A DNA stretch of 64,000 bases from Brevinema_A sp051649245 (GCA_051649245.1 JBOFGS010000019.1:124001-188000), one strand, 5' to 3'; shown: positions 52,890 to 62,851, numbered from the stretch's first letter. Notes: generated by a model not told the origin, from the letters alone. A program made the numbers and translations.

Positions 52890-55412
52890 CTAGTTATAGA
52901 GTGAATCCTCACCAAAATTAAATTCATCTGTAATTGCTTTTGATGTTTTTAATTCTTCATCTTCATGGGGGAGGACGGATAACACTGTTAATTCATCTTC
53001 TACTTTCATAACAAGAAGTTGTGATGCGTAATTTGTAACAGAACCTGCTTTTAGAGTTGCTCGCTGACCAAGTTTACTTACTACAAAAACTTTATCTTCT
53101 TCTGTAACATAAGCAAAATCAGCCACAAATTCTCCATTTTTCAAGGTCACAAGTTTGTAACCTTTGCCGCCTCTGTTAGTCAATTGTGAAAAATCTTTGG
53201 GATTAACGCGACGACCACGACCAACTTGAGTAACAAAAAGTACTGTTTTATCAAGCTCATCAACAGACATACCTACAACACAATCTGCTTCATCTTCAAC
53301 ACGAATTGCTCGTTCGCCCATAGCTCCTCTATTGTGTGGAGTAAAAAGATTTTCATCTAATTTAAATCCCTTACCTTTTTGTTTGACAAACAATAGCCGG
53401 TCAGATCCTGATGTCTTGACAGCAGATATCAATTCATCACCAGGTTTCAATTTTAGTGCAATGACTCCGGCACGAGAAATGTTTGAAAATAAAGATAATG
53501 AAATACGAACTCCTTGGCCAAATTTACTTGCAAAAACAACATAATTATTTTCTTTAAATTCATCAACAAACATCACGGCGGCGATATTACCTTCCATCGC
53601 CTCAAGTCTCGGAACACTATTCACATGACGAATTTGAGATCCATTATCACAACCTGCAATTTCATAACCTTTAATAGAGAAGGCTTTCCCGTTAGATGAG
53701 AAAAATAAAATTGTATCTTTCACATTGCAAGCAGCTGATGCTATAATAACATCATCATTACCAAGCTTACGTCCCCCCGTAGCATTACCTGTACGCTTAC
53801 TACCTCGACCTACTGTTTTATTAGAAGGCTCGATTTCGATAAATAAGTATCCTTGATGTGAAATTGCAAGGTGCATTGGTTTATTTTCGATAAATTCTTC
53901 ATTATCTATTTGTTCGGCAGTAGAACTTCCAAAAATAGTACGTCTTTCATCTCCAATATCATCGCACATATCTTTTAATTCTTTCTTAATCAACGCATCT
54001 CTTAGTGATTTATTATCCAATAATTCCGTAAGACGTTGAATGATTTCTTCTAACTCAGCTTTTTCAGCTTTTAGTTTATCAACTTCCATCGATGTCAATC
54101 GTTGAAGTCTCATTTCAAGAATCGCTTTTGATTGAAGTTCTGACAAGACAAATTGTGCCATCAAAGACTCTTGAGCTATTTTAGCATCTGCAGATGCTCG
54201 AATAACTTTTATGACTTCATCAATAGAAGCTTGAGCAATCAACAAACCTTCAACAATATGAAGACGCTCTTCTGCTTTTCGTTTTTCAAAACGATGTCTT
54301 CGATCTACAACAACACGACGATGTTCTGCAAATGATTTAATTAAATTTTTAAGTGTCATTAATTCAGGTCTGTTGTTCACAAGCGAAACCATATTTACAG
54401 AAACATTAATCTCCAAACGTGTTTCTTTATAAAGAATAGATTTAATTTTATTAGCAATGCTCTCATCACCAGTTTTTCCTAACTCAATAGCAACACGCAT
54501 ACCATCTTTGGATGATTCATCACGGACTTCTTTGATATGACGAAGTGTGTTGGCATATTGGCTTTTTTCATCAGCTAATAATTCAACAATTTCAGCAACA
54601 ATACGTGATTTGATGGTTTGATAAGGAATTTCAGTAATAATTAACGAACGTGTTTTTTCTTCCCATTCTACTGTACCAGCTAAACGTATGGAACCACGTC
54701 CTGTTTCATAAATTCCACGAATATTAGATCTATTTGTAATTCTTCCAGCTGTAGGAAAATCTGGACCTTGTACATATTGCATTAATTGTTCTGTAGTAAT
54801 ATCTTCATTATCTAAATAAGCAGATGTTGCTAAGACAATTTCTTGTAAATTATGAGGAGGAATACCTGTTGAAAATCCTACAGCTATCCCTTCGGTACCA
54901 TTACAGAGAAGATTGGGAAATAATCCAGGGAGTACATTTGGCTCTTCATTTGAATCATCATAAGTGGGTCTAAAATCAACCGTATCTTTTTTCAGATCAT
55001 TCAAAATATAATAAGAGACTTTGGATAATTTCAACTCTGTATAACGCATCGCTGCAGGAGGATCATTATCAATAGACCCAAAGTTTCCTTGGCCAACAAT
55101 CAATGGATATCTTGTTGAAAAATCTTGAGCCATACGAACTGCTGCATTGTAGACGGAAGAATCTCCATGCGGGTGGTACTTACCAAGAACATCCCCTACC
55201 ATATGGGCAGATTTTCTCATTTTTTTATCGTGATGAATTCCCAATTCATTCATCGAAAACAAGATTCTTCTATGGACAGGCTTGACACCATCTCTAGAAT
55301 CAGGAATAGCTCGTCCTGTAATCACACTATAAGCATAGTTCAAATAAGAAGTTTCGAGTTCATTTTCAAAATAAGATAAACTTACTCCAGAATTGTTATT
55401 TTCGTCGATCAT
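52890..55412 (-). CDS. gyrA: DNA gyrase subunit A
   Basis: 840 residues from ATG 55412 (GGGAG upstream). Breakage domain with GRAIPDSRDGVKPVHRRILF, KYHPHGDSSVYN, and the catalytic Tyr124 in AAMRYTE; coiled coil; C-terminal six-bladed pinwheel with a GyrA-box-like NRGGKGYKL, which favours GyrA over ParC. Residue Ser85 aligns to E. coli Ser83, but Asn89 stands at E. coli Asp87, a quinolone-resistance position. gyrB is not adjacent. Confidence 0.93.
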   Translation of the reverse strand: MIDENNNSGVSLSYFENELETSYLNYAYSVITGRAIPDSRDGVKPVHRRILFSMNELGIHHDKKMRKSAHMVGDVLGKYHPHGDSSVYNAAVRMAQDFSTRYPLIVGQGNFGSIDNDPPAAMRYTELKLSKVSYYILNDLKKDTVDFRPTYDDSNEEPNVLPGLFPNLLCNGTEGIAVGFSTGIPPHNLQEIVLATSAYLDNEDITTEQLMQYVQGPDFPTAGRITNRSNIRGIYETGRGSIRLAGTVEWEEKTRSLIITEIPYQTIKSRIVAEIVELLADEKSQYANTLRHIKEVRDESSKDGMRVAIELGKTGDESIANKIKSILYKETRLEINVSVNMVSLVNNRPELMTLKNLIKSFAEHRRVVVDRRHRFEKRKAEERLHIVEGLLIAQASIDEVIKVIRASADAKIAQESLMAQFVLSELQSKAILEMRLQRLTSMEVDKLKAEKAELEEIIQRLTELLDNKSLRDALIKKELKDMCDDIGDERRTIFGSSTAEQIDNEEFIENKPMHLAISHQGYLFIEIEPSNKTVGRGSKRTGNATGGRKLGNDDVIIASAACNVKDTILFFSSNGKAFSIKGYEIAGCDNGSQIRHVNSVPRLEAMEGNIAAVMFVDEFKENNYVVFASKFGQGVRISLSLFSNISRAGVIALKLKPGDELISAVKTSGSDRLLFVKQKGKGFKLDENLFTPHNRGAMGERAIRVEDEADCVVGMSVDELDKTVLFVTQVGRGRRVNPKDFSQLTNRGGKGYKLVTLKNGEFVADFAYVTEEDKVFVVSKLGQRATLKAGSVTNYASQLLVMKVEDELTVLSVLPHEDEELKTSKAITDEFNFGEDSLYN

Positions 55413-55447
55413 CAATTCTCCCTTATCATTAACATTTATGATTATTT

Positions 55448-55476
55448 ATTATAACAAGATATCTAAAAAAAATCAA
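55448..55476 (-). promoter_or_regulatory. promoter of gyrA operon
   Basis: Minus strand TTGATT (55471-55476), 17 nt, TATAAT (55448-55453). Just upstream CTCTTAAACAAA is repeated directly (55490-55501 and 55509-55520). Confidence 0.75.
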
Positions 55477-55532
55477 ATCATGATACCTCCTCTTAAACAA
55501 AAAAAACCCTCTTAAACAAAGGAGAATATTGT

Positions 55533-56870
55533 TTAGTTGAATACCTTTAAATTGAGCAATAAATCTCGTTCATACATCACATTTAAAGGATAGGAGAGCT
55601 TGTTAATATGTTGATCAAATAAAAATTTTTCTATATGCGTAGGAAGTATCAAAAAAACAGTAGATCTTATACCACCAATTGCATGAAAAACATCGGCATA
55701 AAACAATAAAAATGGCTCAAGAACAATATGTTGAGGAAATTCAACAACACCATCAGGAATATATGAGTCAGATGGATGGGGTTTATACCAATATTCAAAG
55801 GTATCACCATAATGTTCTTTTATTTTATTTACATAATAATCAATATTTTTATCTTTCTTAAACGGATATGCATGAGCATTAGTTCCTAAAATAAGAATTT
55901 TCTTTTTAGAAGATTCTGATATCATCGTTGATAATGATCGATGTTTTCCTTTGAATATAAATTCTTTATTCATGCCAATGATAGAAAGAAATTGTTTTTG
56001 TTGATCTTGTGATAAAAAATTAACATATTCTTTTAATGACAATTCAAACATACGTTCAGATTTAACAAATAAATTATTGAGATGATTTACTTTAGGTCTT
56101 GTCAGTAAGTCTATTGGCCACCAGATCGAGATATTTTTATTAAGCAGTATCAAAAAATAAATATACCCATTATCAGCAAAAACCTCAGGATCAACGTATT
56201 GTTTTGAAGAGAGATAATAGCCCATATTTTTACTAAGATCTTGAAAGAACAAATCCTGTCTTCGACTAACCAAATTCCATAATTCATAAGTCATCAAACC
56301 ATCTACCAATAAGACTACTTGAAATCGATCTTCTAAAATACCATGACAATAAAAAAAATTTATTATTCTCGTAGCACGATCTGCATTAATATATAATGTA
56401 AAAGTAGATTGTGGATTGTTTTTATTAATTTCCAAAATATGATTAATGATTTTTTGGTCAGCATGATTCCATTGATCTAAATTTGTATTTGGTACCTCTA
56501 TTGATATCTCTATAGGATAAACATGATTTGGCAGATCATTGATCGTATAGTGACGCGATGTATATAAGAACGATTGTTTCTGATGTGTTACCATGTGTAT
56601 ACCAAAATATAATGTTGGATAGGTAGCAACATCATAATAGATCACAATATCTGTTTGTGGAATTGTATCTTTGAAAGATATTTTTTTCACTAACGGTTTA
56701 TTGTTACGTGATACTGTACATTGGTCAAGTAAAAATTTGAAAATTGAACACACTTCTTGTGCGATCATCCCGAAAAAATTTAGAAAAAAGAAATCAAAAC
56801 CATCTATTATGTTAACTAATAAAGGGATTACTTTACGATATATTTTTTTTAGCACGTGATATAGTCGCAT
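55533..56870 (-). CDS. putative glycosyltransferase, GT52/sialyltransferase-like
   Basis: 445 residues from ATG 56870 (AAGG upstream; the frame extends to 56930 with no better site). No signal peptide; a hydrophobic region about 12-40. The C-terminal half has ILILGTNAHAYPF, then EYWYKPHPSDSYIPDG and HAIGGIRSTVFLILP. The KPHP motif followed by a Ser/Thr-rich IGGxRST segment is the pattern of GT52 and polysialyltransferase-like enzymes that bind CMP-sugars. The N-terminal half is unrecognised. Likely surface glycan synthesis; donor unknown. No linked glycan cluster; the nearest is the sugar transferase after gyrA. Confidence 0.5.
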   Translation of the reverse strand: MRLYHVLKKIYRKVIPLLVNIIDGFDFFFLNFFGMIAQEVCSIFKFLLDQCTVSRNNKPLVKKISFKDTIPQTDIVIYYDVATYPTLYFGIHMVTHQKQSFLYTSRHYTINDLPNHVYPIEISIEVPNTNLDQWNHADQKIINHILEINKNNPQSTFTLYINADRATRIINFFYCHGILEDRFQVVLLVDGLMTYELWNLVSRRQDLFFQDLSKNMGYYLSSKQYVDPEVFADNGYIYFLILLNKNISIWWPIDLLTRPKVNHLNNLFVKSERMFELSLKEYVNFLSQDQQKQFLSIIGMNKEFIFKGKHRSLSTMISESSKKKILILGTNAHAYPFKKDKNIDYYVNKIKEHYGDTFEYWYKPHPSDSYIPDGVVEFPQHIVLEPFLLFYADVFHAIGGIRSTVFLILPTHIEKFLFDQHINKLSYPLNVMYERDLLLNLKVFN

Positions 56871-57022
56871 GATTAACCTTCTTGAGTTTGTTATTAAATA
56901 AATATGAATTGCCATGGTTATGATACACAATTAAAGATTCTGAATTATATATTATACAAAATATATTTTACAATTACTAGCAAGTAACGATGATTTCATG
57001 TGCAAGAGTGGTTTATATTCTA

Positions 57023-57051
57023 TTGATATTTATAATATGATATAGTATAAT
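57023..57051 (+). promoter_or_regulatory. promoter of nadE
   Basis: TTGATA (57023-57028), 17 nt, TATAAT (57046-57051). Confidence 0.8.
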
Positions 57052-57080
57052 TAAATAAAATACTTATTTCAGGAAATAAT

Positions 57081-58544
57081 ATGAGAGTATCAATTGCACA
57101 ACTAAACCCTCAACTTGGTAACTTCAAGATCAATTCAGAAAAAATTAGAACAGCAATCAGAAAAGCAATAGCAGATCACGCTAATATATTAATTCTTCCT
57201 TATGGTGCCATTTCAGGATTCCCTCAAGGACAACTAATGATCTCACAAAATTTTCGAGAACAAATAACATTACACTTGGAAGATTTGGCACAAGAAACAT
57301 TAAATACAGATTTGTCTGTATTTTCAGAAGGTCGTGAGATTTTATCTCAAGGAAAAATTCATTATGATCAAATGCCCGTAGGTTTACAAGAGCATCATTA
57401 TCCACTTCCAGAAATATTTAACAAAAAAAATATGGATATTTTTGTTAATTTAGGGCCAAAAATTTTTGAAAAAAATAGAGCAGAAGCTCACGAATTAGAT
57501 TTAAAAATTCTTGCTGAAGAAAAAAAAGCATGGGTCTTTGATGTTAATATTGTAGGAGCAGCAGATGAGCTTGTATTTAATGGTCTTAGTTCCATTACTG
57601 ATCCAAATGGCAACATCATCGCTCGTTTAAAATTTTTAGAAGAAGATTTTATTACAGTAGATTTAGACAAACTGGACACACCTTATCCCATCGCAGAAAT
57701 ACCTGCAGGTGAAGAAATTTTGAAACAAGTTATTGTTTGTGGCATTAGAGATTATTTTAATAAAAATAATTTTTCAAATATTCTTATATCTGTTAGTGGT
57801 GGCATTGATTCTGCATTAGTTTTGGCATTAGCTATTGAAGCTGTGGGTGAAGAGCATGTTTCAGCAATTTATCTGCCATCAAAATTTTCCTCAGAAATTA
57901 GTTTAAAAGAATCTAAACAATTGTGCAAAAATTTCAATGTACCTCTTCAGATATTATCTATAGAACATTTACACAAAACATTTGAAGAAGAGTTATCTTT
58001 TTTGGAAGAAGGAATTTGGAATGAAAATATCCAAGCAAGAATACGTGGATCTATTGTCATGAGTATTGCAAACACAAAAGGATCCCTTGTTTTAAGTACA
58101 GGAAATAAATCTGAAATCGCCATGGGATATTGTACTTTGTACGGAGATACTTGTGGAGGATTGGCTCCGATTTCAGATCTTTTGAAAACAGAAGTACGTG
58201 CGTTATGTAAGTATATTAATTTCAAAGCAGAAAAAGAAATCATACCATCAAAAATTATTTCACGACCACCATCTGCTGAACTACGAGAAAACCAAGAAGA
58301 TGAACAAACTCTCCCTAATTATGAATTTTTAGATCAAGTCTTATTTTTACACTGTGAAGAAGGACTTGATTCCGATCAAATAATTGCACAATTAGAACAG
58401 ACAGAAGATACTCTATTTATCCTTACAAGATTATATCAAAATAGCTATAAAAGAAAGCAACTTCCTATAGGAATTAAACTTTCAAAAAGATTTTTTGGAC
58501 TTGATTGGCATATACCAAGTTCTGTTTTTCCTTGGTTTAAATAG
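57081..58544 (+). CDS. nadE: NAD+ synthetase with degenerate glutaminase domain
   Basis: 487 residues. N-terminal nitrilase-like domain about 1-200: RVSIAQLNPQLGNFKIN, FVNLGPKIFEKNRAE and DELVFNGLSSITDPNG align to glutamine-dependent NadE, but the segment with the catalytic Cys (ICEDLW) is missing, the Glu region reads LPYGAISGFP, and there is no Cys before residue 220. C-terminal synthetase: ISVSGGIDSALVLAL (SGGIDS at 239-244), STGNKSEIAMGYCTLYGD, RPPSAELRENQEDE, all intact. It makes NAD+ from deamido-NAD, probably with free ammonia. Shorter than usual two-domain forms (about 540-680). Confidence 0.92.
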   Translation: MRVSIAQLNPQLGNFKINSEKIRTAIRKAIADHANILILPYGAISGFPQGQLMISQNFREQITLHLEDLAQETLNTDLSVFSEGREILSQGKIHYDQMPVGLQEHHYPLPEIFNKKNMDIFVNLGPKIFEKNRAEAHELDLKILAEEKKAWVFDVNIVGAADELVFNGLSSITDPNGNIIARLKFLEEDFITVDLDKLDTPYPIAEIPAGEEILKQVIVCGIRDYFNKNNFSNILISVSGGIDSALVLALAIEAVGEEHVSAIYLPSKFSSEISLKESKQLCKNFNVPLQILSIEHLHKTFEEELSFLEEGIWNENIQARIRGSIVMSIANTKGSLVLSTGNKSEIAMGYCTLYGDTCGGLAPISDLLKTEVRALCKYINFKAEKEIIPSKIISRPPSAELRENQEDEQTLPNYEFLDQVLFLHCEEGLDSDQIIAQLEQTEDTLFILTRLYQNSYKRKQLPIGIKLSKRFFGLDWHIPSSVFPWFK

Positions 58545-58552
58545 ATATTTAT

Positions 58553-58586
58553 AAAAAAATTCTATAATAAATTATAGAATTTTTTT
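58553..58586. terminator. bidirectional terminator between nadE and gmk
   Basis: 16-bp perfect stem, A7-TTCTATAAT and complement, loop AA; T7 on both strands. Confidence 0.9.
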
Positions 58587-58588
58587 AT

Positions 58589-59155
58589 TTATTTTGCTAA
58601 AATAGAATCAATAATGTCACATAATTGCTCTAGAGTTTTATCAAAATCTTCATTAACAATCACATAATCATATTTTGATTGATGAGACATTTCTTCAGAA
58701 GCAATAGAAAGTCTTCTATTAAGGGAAGATTCATCGTTTTCACCTCTTAGACGAAGACGTGATTCAAGTTCTTGCATACATGGTGGAGCAATAAAAATTA
58801 AAGATGACTGCTCATGGAACATATCATGGATATTGATCCCTCCTTTGACATCAATATCCAACAAACATTGCTTTCCTGTTTCCCAAATACGATACATTTC
58901 ATTTCGGAGAGTTCCATAACAATAATTATACAACTGTTCCCACTCAATAAATTTACCAGCAGCTACAAGATAATGAAATTCTTCTTCTGAAATAAAATGA
59001 TAATCTCGACCATCAATTTCTGAAGATCTCTTAGGACGTGTCGTAGCTGAGATACAAAAATCCAATTGATCTTGATATTTTGCTAATACTTTTTTGTATA
59101 ACGTTGTTTTTCCAACACCACTAGGACCTGATATGACAATTACCTTTTGATCCAT
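58589..59155 (-). CDS. gmk: Guanylate kinase
   Basis: 188 residues. P-loop GPSGVGKTTL, then ISATTRPKRSSEIDGRDYHF (GMP site), LLDIDVKGGINI. It phosphorylates GMP. Last gene of the fabG-fabF-rnc-yicC-gmk run, 23 nt after yicC, a widely conserved pair. Confidence 0.96.
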   Translation of the reverse strand: MDQKVIVISGPSGVGKTTLYKKVLAKYQDQLDFCISATTRPKRSSEIDGRDYHFISEEEFHYLVAAGKFIEWEQLYNYCYGTLRNEMYRIWETGKQCLLDIDVKGGINIHDMFHEQSSLIFIAPPCMQELESRLRLRGENDESSLNRRLSIASEEMSHQSKYDYVIVNEDFDKTLEQLCDIIDSILAK

Positions 59156-59178
59156 ATTTTCCTCTCACATCTCGTGTT

Positions 59179-60054
59179 TTAAACAATATTTCTAAATTGT
59201 TCTCTCATCTTTTCGATTTCACTTTTAAGAATAATTGTATGCTCTGTAATTTCAAAATCAGAAGATTTGGAAGCAATAGTATTAGTTTCTCTATTCATTT
59301 CTTGAGCAATAAAATCCAGTTCTTTTGATGATTCGTGCCTTGTTTGATTAAAAACAGCTCTCATAACACCAATATGATTATCCAAACGAACAAGCTCTTC
59401 ATTTATAGCTGTTCTGGAAGCAAAAAGCTCAATTTCAATAGCTAACCTGTCTTCCGATGGTTTTGTTTCTGTCACTTCTAAAACACGTATTTTTAGATTT
59501 TCTTTATAACGATCTAACACTTTTGGGTATCGTTCTTTAATAAAAGAGACAGAATGTGCTATCTTATCCAAAGAGTGACTCACATCAATAATGGTATTTT
59601 GACCTTCAGTAAGCATCATGGGAATCATTTTATCAATCAATTGATCTAATTGATTTAAAATGATCGCTGTTGATTTGGGATCAATCTCAATACTTCCAAC
59701 ATTTAAAACTTGTGGAAGAGATAGGATTTCTCTCAAAGAAATTTCTTGAGAAATACCCAACAATGTTGCTAATTGGTGACTTTCTTCCAGATATTTTTTA
59801 GCTAATTGAGTATTAATAAGAACATTTTTTATATCAGCATCTTTTTCATTGATACGAAGAGCAACATCAATTTTACCACGACCAAGTTTTTGAAGGACTA
59901 TCTTTCTTGCTTCAATTTCAATAGCTGCATAAGAAGCTGGTGTCTTAATTCTGAACTCAAAGTATCTCGAATTAACACTTCTGATTTCCATCTCTGCATC
60001 AAAAAGATCTGTAGAGAATCGACATGAAGCCTGTCCTGTCATTCCACGTATCAT
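59179..60054 (-). CDS. yicC: YicC family endoribonuclease
   Basis: 291 residues from ATG 60054 (AGG 9 nt upstream; a TTG three codons earlier is possible). N-terminal MIRGMTGQASCRF and EIRSVNSRYFEFRIKTP; C-terminal DUF1732 with RLAIEIELFASRTAINEELVRL and GKELDFIAQEMNRE-like SSKELDFIAQEMNRETNT. E. coli YicC degrades RNAs such as RyhB. Usually next to gmk, as here. Confidence 0.93.
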   Translation of the reverse strand: MIRGMTGQASCRFSTDLFDAEMEIRSVNSRYFEFRIKTPASYAAIEIEARKIVLQKLGRGKIDVALRINEKDADIKNVLINTQLAKKYLEESHQLATLLGISQEISLREILSLPQVLNVGSIEIDPKSTAIILNQLDQLIDKMIPMMLTEGQNTIIDVSHSLDKIAHSVSFIKERYPKVLDRYKENLKIRVLEVTETKPSEDRLAIEIELFASRTAINEELVRLDNHIGVMRAVFNQTRHESSKELDFIAQEMNRETNTIASKSSDFEITEHTIILKSEIEKMREQFRNIV

Positions 60055-60071
60055 AGAGACCAACCTTTATT

Positions 60072-60845
60072 TTATTTATATGTATTAAGTTCTTTGGCGA
60101 TAAGTGTCTCAGGATTTTGATTAGCAAATACCTTGATTTGACTAAGAATCAATGCCGCAACATTTTGTTCGGCTTCTTTTTTAGAACGACCTTTTCCTGT
60201 AGCACAAAATTCAGCAATAATACCTTTAACAGTAAATATTTTACCATGATCCGGACCTTCTGTATTAATAACTGTATAAGAAGGGTATTCTTTGAAAGCT
60301 TTCACAGCAATTTTTTGAAGAAAAGTTTTTGCATCTTTGATACCATCATGAAGAGCAGAATTAATACGATCTGTGAAAATCATTGAAACAAATTGCCTAC
60401 ATTTTGAAAATCCTGATTCCAAAAAAATCACCGCAAGCGTTGATTCAAAAAGATCACACAACACTTTTTCTTGAGCACGCTTATCATGCAGCTTTTCGCC
60501 TCTACCAAGTTTAACAATTTCTAAAAAAGCCAGATCTCTGCCAATAGCAGATAATGTTTTCTCATCTGCTAGATTTGATTTGAGTACAGACATCTTTCCT
60601 TCAGATAAATCAGAATAATCTTCGTACAAAATAGAAGCCATACAAAGTCCTAAAACAGAATCCCCTAAAAACTCAAGACGTTCGTAAGATATTGTTTTGG
60701 AATGATCAATACAAGAGATATGTGTTAAAGCTGTATCCCATAGATCAAAATTAATAATGGGAATATGATATTTGTGTGCATGATTTTTAAGAATCTCGTA
60801 TCGAACAATAGGTAATTTAGATTTTTTTGAAAACCAACGAAACAT
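60072..60845 (-). CDS. rnc: Ribonuclease III
   Basis: 257 residues from ATG 60845, which lies 29 nt inside the end of fabF. RNase III signature ERLEFLGDSVLGL with the catalytic acidic residues, later DLFESTLAVIFLESGF; C-terminal double-strand-RNA-binding domain about 180-247 (HGKIFTVKGIIAEFCATGKG, SKKEAEQNVAALIL). It processes rRNA and mRNA. The fabF-rnc order is ancient and conserved. Confidence 0.95.
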   Translation of the reverse strand: MFRWFSKKSKLPIVRYEILKNHAHKYHIPIINFDLWDTALTHISCIDHSKTISYERLEFLGDSVLGLCMASILYEDYSDLSEGKMSVLKSNLADEKTLSAIGRDLAFLEIVKLGRGEKLHDKRAQEKVLCDLFESTLAVIFLESGFSKCRQFVSMIFTDRINSALHDGIKDAKTFLQKIAVKAFKEYPSYTVINTEGPDHGKIFTVKGIIAEFCATGKGRSKKEAEQNVAALILSQIKVFANQNPETLIAKELNTYK

Positions 60846-62061
60846 TATGCCCACCAAAGCCGAATGAATTACTTAATACATAATTCAATTCCTTATTTAC
60901 AGCAATATTTGCTGTATAGTTTAAATCGCATGCAGGATCTTGATTGAAAATATTAATGGTAGGATGAATCACTGAATCCTCGATCATTTTCATAATTGCA
61001 ATTGCTTCTAAAGCACCAGCGGCACCAAGAGCATGACCGGCCATTGATTTTGTAGAATTACAATGAAGACGATAAGCATGTTCACCAAATGATTTTTTAA
61101 TGGCTAGGGTTTCTGCTATATCACCTAAAGGAGTAGAAGTACCATGCATATTGATCAAATCAATATCTTCTTTTTTGATCCCAGCATTTTTCACTGCAAT
61201 ATCCATAGCTGCACAAGCTCCAGCACCATCAGGATGTGGAGCTGTTATATGATGGGCATCTGCAGTAGCTCCATAAGAAAGAATTTCACCATAAATTTTA
61301 GCACCACGTTTGATAGCATGTTCATATTCTTCAAGAACCAAAATACCAGCACCTTCGCTCATCACAAAACCATCTCTATCCTTATCAAAAGGACGTGATG
61401 CGAGTTCGGGAGTGTCATTGAATGCACTAGAAAGAGCTCTGGCTTGAATAAAACCGGCTATTCCTAATTCTGTTACGGTACTTTCACCACCACCTGTGAT
61501 CATAATATCTGCTTCACCTAAACGAATGTGATTAAAGCCGGCAACAATAGAATGAGGTCCTGTTGCACAAGCAGAAGTAACAGCGTAATTGATCCCTCTA
61601 TAACCATATTCTATAGAAATATAACCTGAAATCATATCTAAGATAGACATAGGAACAAACATTGGAGAAACACGACGTGGTCCCCTAGACATTAATGCTT
61701 CGGAGTTTTCTTGAAATGTTCGAAGACCGCCTATGCCAGAACCTACAACCACACCAACACGATCCATATTAAGATTTTTGATATCTTGCAACCCAGCATC
61801 TTTGATTGCTTCCTTAGCAGTAGCAACACCAAATTGACAAAACAAATCCATACGAGCGGCCATTTTTTTATCAATATAATCTTCAACAACAAAATTTTTA
61901 ATTTCTCCTGCAATTTTTGTTGCATAATCTGTTGTATCAAAACGTTCGATTTTTGAAATTCCACTTTTACCTGATTTAAGATTATTCCAAAAATCGTTAA
62001 CATCCAACCCTAAAGGAGTAATCGCCCCCATTCCAGTGATGACAACACGTTTTAATTGCAT
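60817..62061 (-). CDS. fabF: 3-oxoacyl-ACP synthase II
   Basis: 414 residues from ATG 62061 behind GGAGG. KRVVITGMGAITPLGLDV; catalytic Cys in AVTSACATGPH; catalytic His in NMHGTSTPLGD and KSMAGHALGAAGA. It extends acyl-ACP chains. It follows fabG by 43 nt. acpP, which commonly separates fabG and fabF, is absent here. Confidence 0.96.
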   Translation of the reverse strand: MQLKRVVITGMGAITPLGLDVNDFWNNLKSGKSGISKIERFDTTDYATKIAGEIKNFVVEDYIDKKMAARMDLFCQFGVATAKEAIKDAGLQDIKNLNMDRVGVVVGSGIGGLRTFQENSEALMSRGPRRVSPMFVPMSILDMISGYISIEYGYRGINYAVTSACATGPHSIVAGFNHIRLGEADIMITGGGESTVTELGIAGFIQARALSSAFNDTPELASRPFDKDRDGFVMSEGAGILVLEEYEHAIKRGAKIYGEILSYGATADAHHITAPHPDGAGACAAMDIAVKNAGIKKEDIDLINMHGTSTPLGDIAETLAIKKSFGEHAYRLHCNSTKSMAGHALGAAGALEAIAIMKMIEDSVIHPTINIFNQDPACDLNYTANIAVNKELNYVLSNSFGFGGHNVSLVFKKI

Positions 62062-62104
62062 ATTTTTCCTCCAAAATAATAGACCCATCAAATAAGAGGT
62101 CGAA

Positions 62105-62851
62105 CTACATCACCATTCCACCATCAACAGTAATGGTTTGTCCCGTGATATAAGATGCATCATCAGACGCTAAAAATGAAACAACAGATGCAATTTCTTT
62201 CGGTTGTGCCATTCTTTTCATAGGAATTGACAGTAATATTTTTGATTTTTCGTTTTCAGGAATAGTATCCGTCATCTTTGTTTCAGTAAATCCAGGGGCA
62301 ATAGCATTAACATTCACACCTCTTCCAGCTAATTCTTTTGCAGCAGACTTGGTGAGTGCAATAATTCCAGCTTTAGCTGCGGCGTAATTTGCTTGACCGG
62401 CGTTACCAACCAAACCAACCACAGAAGCAATATTAATAATTTTACCATATCGTTGTTTCATCATGATAGAATAAGCCGCCTTGATTCCATAAAACACACC
62501 TTTTAGATGAACATCAATGACTTTATCAAAATCCTCAGGACTCATTCTTAAAATAAGATTATCTCTTGTTATACCGGCGTTATTAACTAAAATATCAATA
62601 CGTCCCCATTCTTTATGAGTCGTTTCAATCAAACGAACAACATCATCATACTTGGAAACATCTGCAGGAATAATCATAACTCTAACACCGTATGTTTTTG
62701 AAATTTGATCAGCAATAGGATCATCTGCTTTAATCGATGAAGATGATAATACAATATCAGCACCATTCTTTGCTAAATTTTTTGCAATACATAATCCTAT
62801 TCCAGTGGAGGAGCCTGTAATAATTGCAATTTTATCTTGTAATTTTTTCAT
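62105..62851 (-). CDS. fabG: 3-oxoacyl-ACP reductase
   Basis: 248 residues from ATG 62851 behind GAGG. Short-chain dehydrogenase: IITGSSTGIGLCIA (NADPH loop), LVNNAGITRDNLILR, IASVVGLVGNAGQANYAAAK with the Ser-Tyr-Lys triad, and GFTETKMTDTIPE. It reduces 3-oxoacyl-ACP. It starts 20 nt inside the end of the upstream unknown gene. Confidence 0.95.
   Translation of the reverse strand: MKKLQDKIAIITGSSTGIGLCIAKNLAKNGADIVLSSSSIKADDPIADQISKTYGVRVMIIPADVSKYDDVVRLIETTHKEWGRIDILVNNAGITRDNLILRMSPEDFDKVIDVHLKGVFYGIKAAYSIMMKQRYGKIINIASVVGLVGNAGQANYAAAKAGIIALTKSAAKELAGRGVNVNAIAPGFTETKMTDTIPENEKSKILLSIPMKRMAQPKEIASVVSFLASDDASYITGQTITVDGGMVM

Noticed and set aside
55490..55520. CTCTTAAACAAA direct repeat as an attachment site
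   Set aside because: Only 12 bp, two copies 7 nt apart, no integrase or mobile gene nearby; probably a small tandem duplication.
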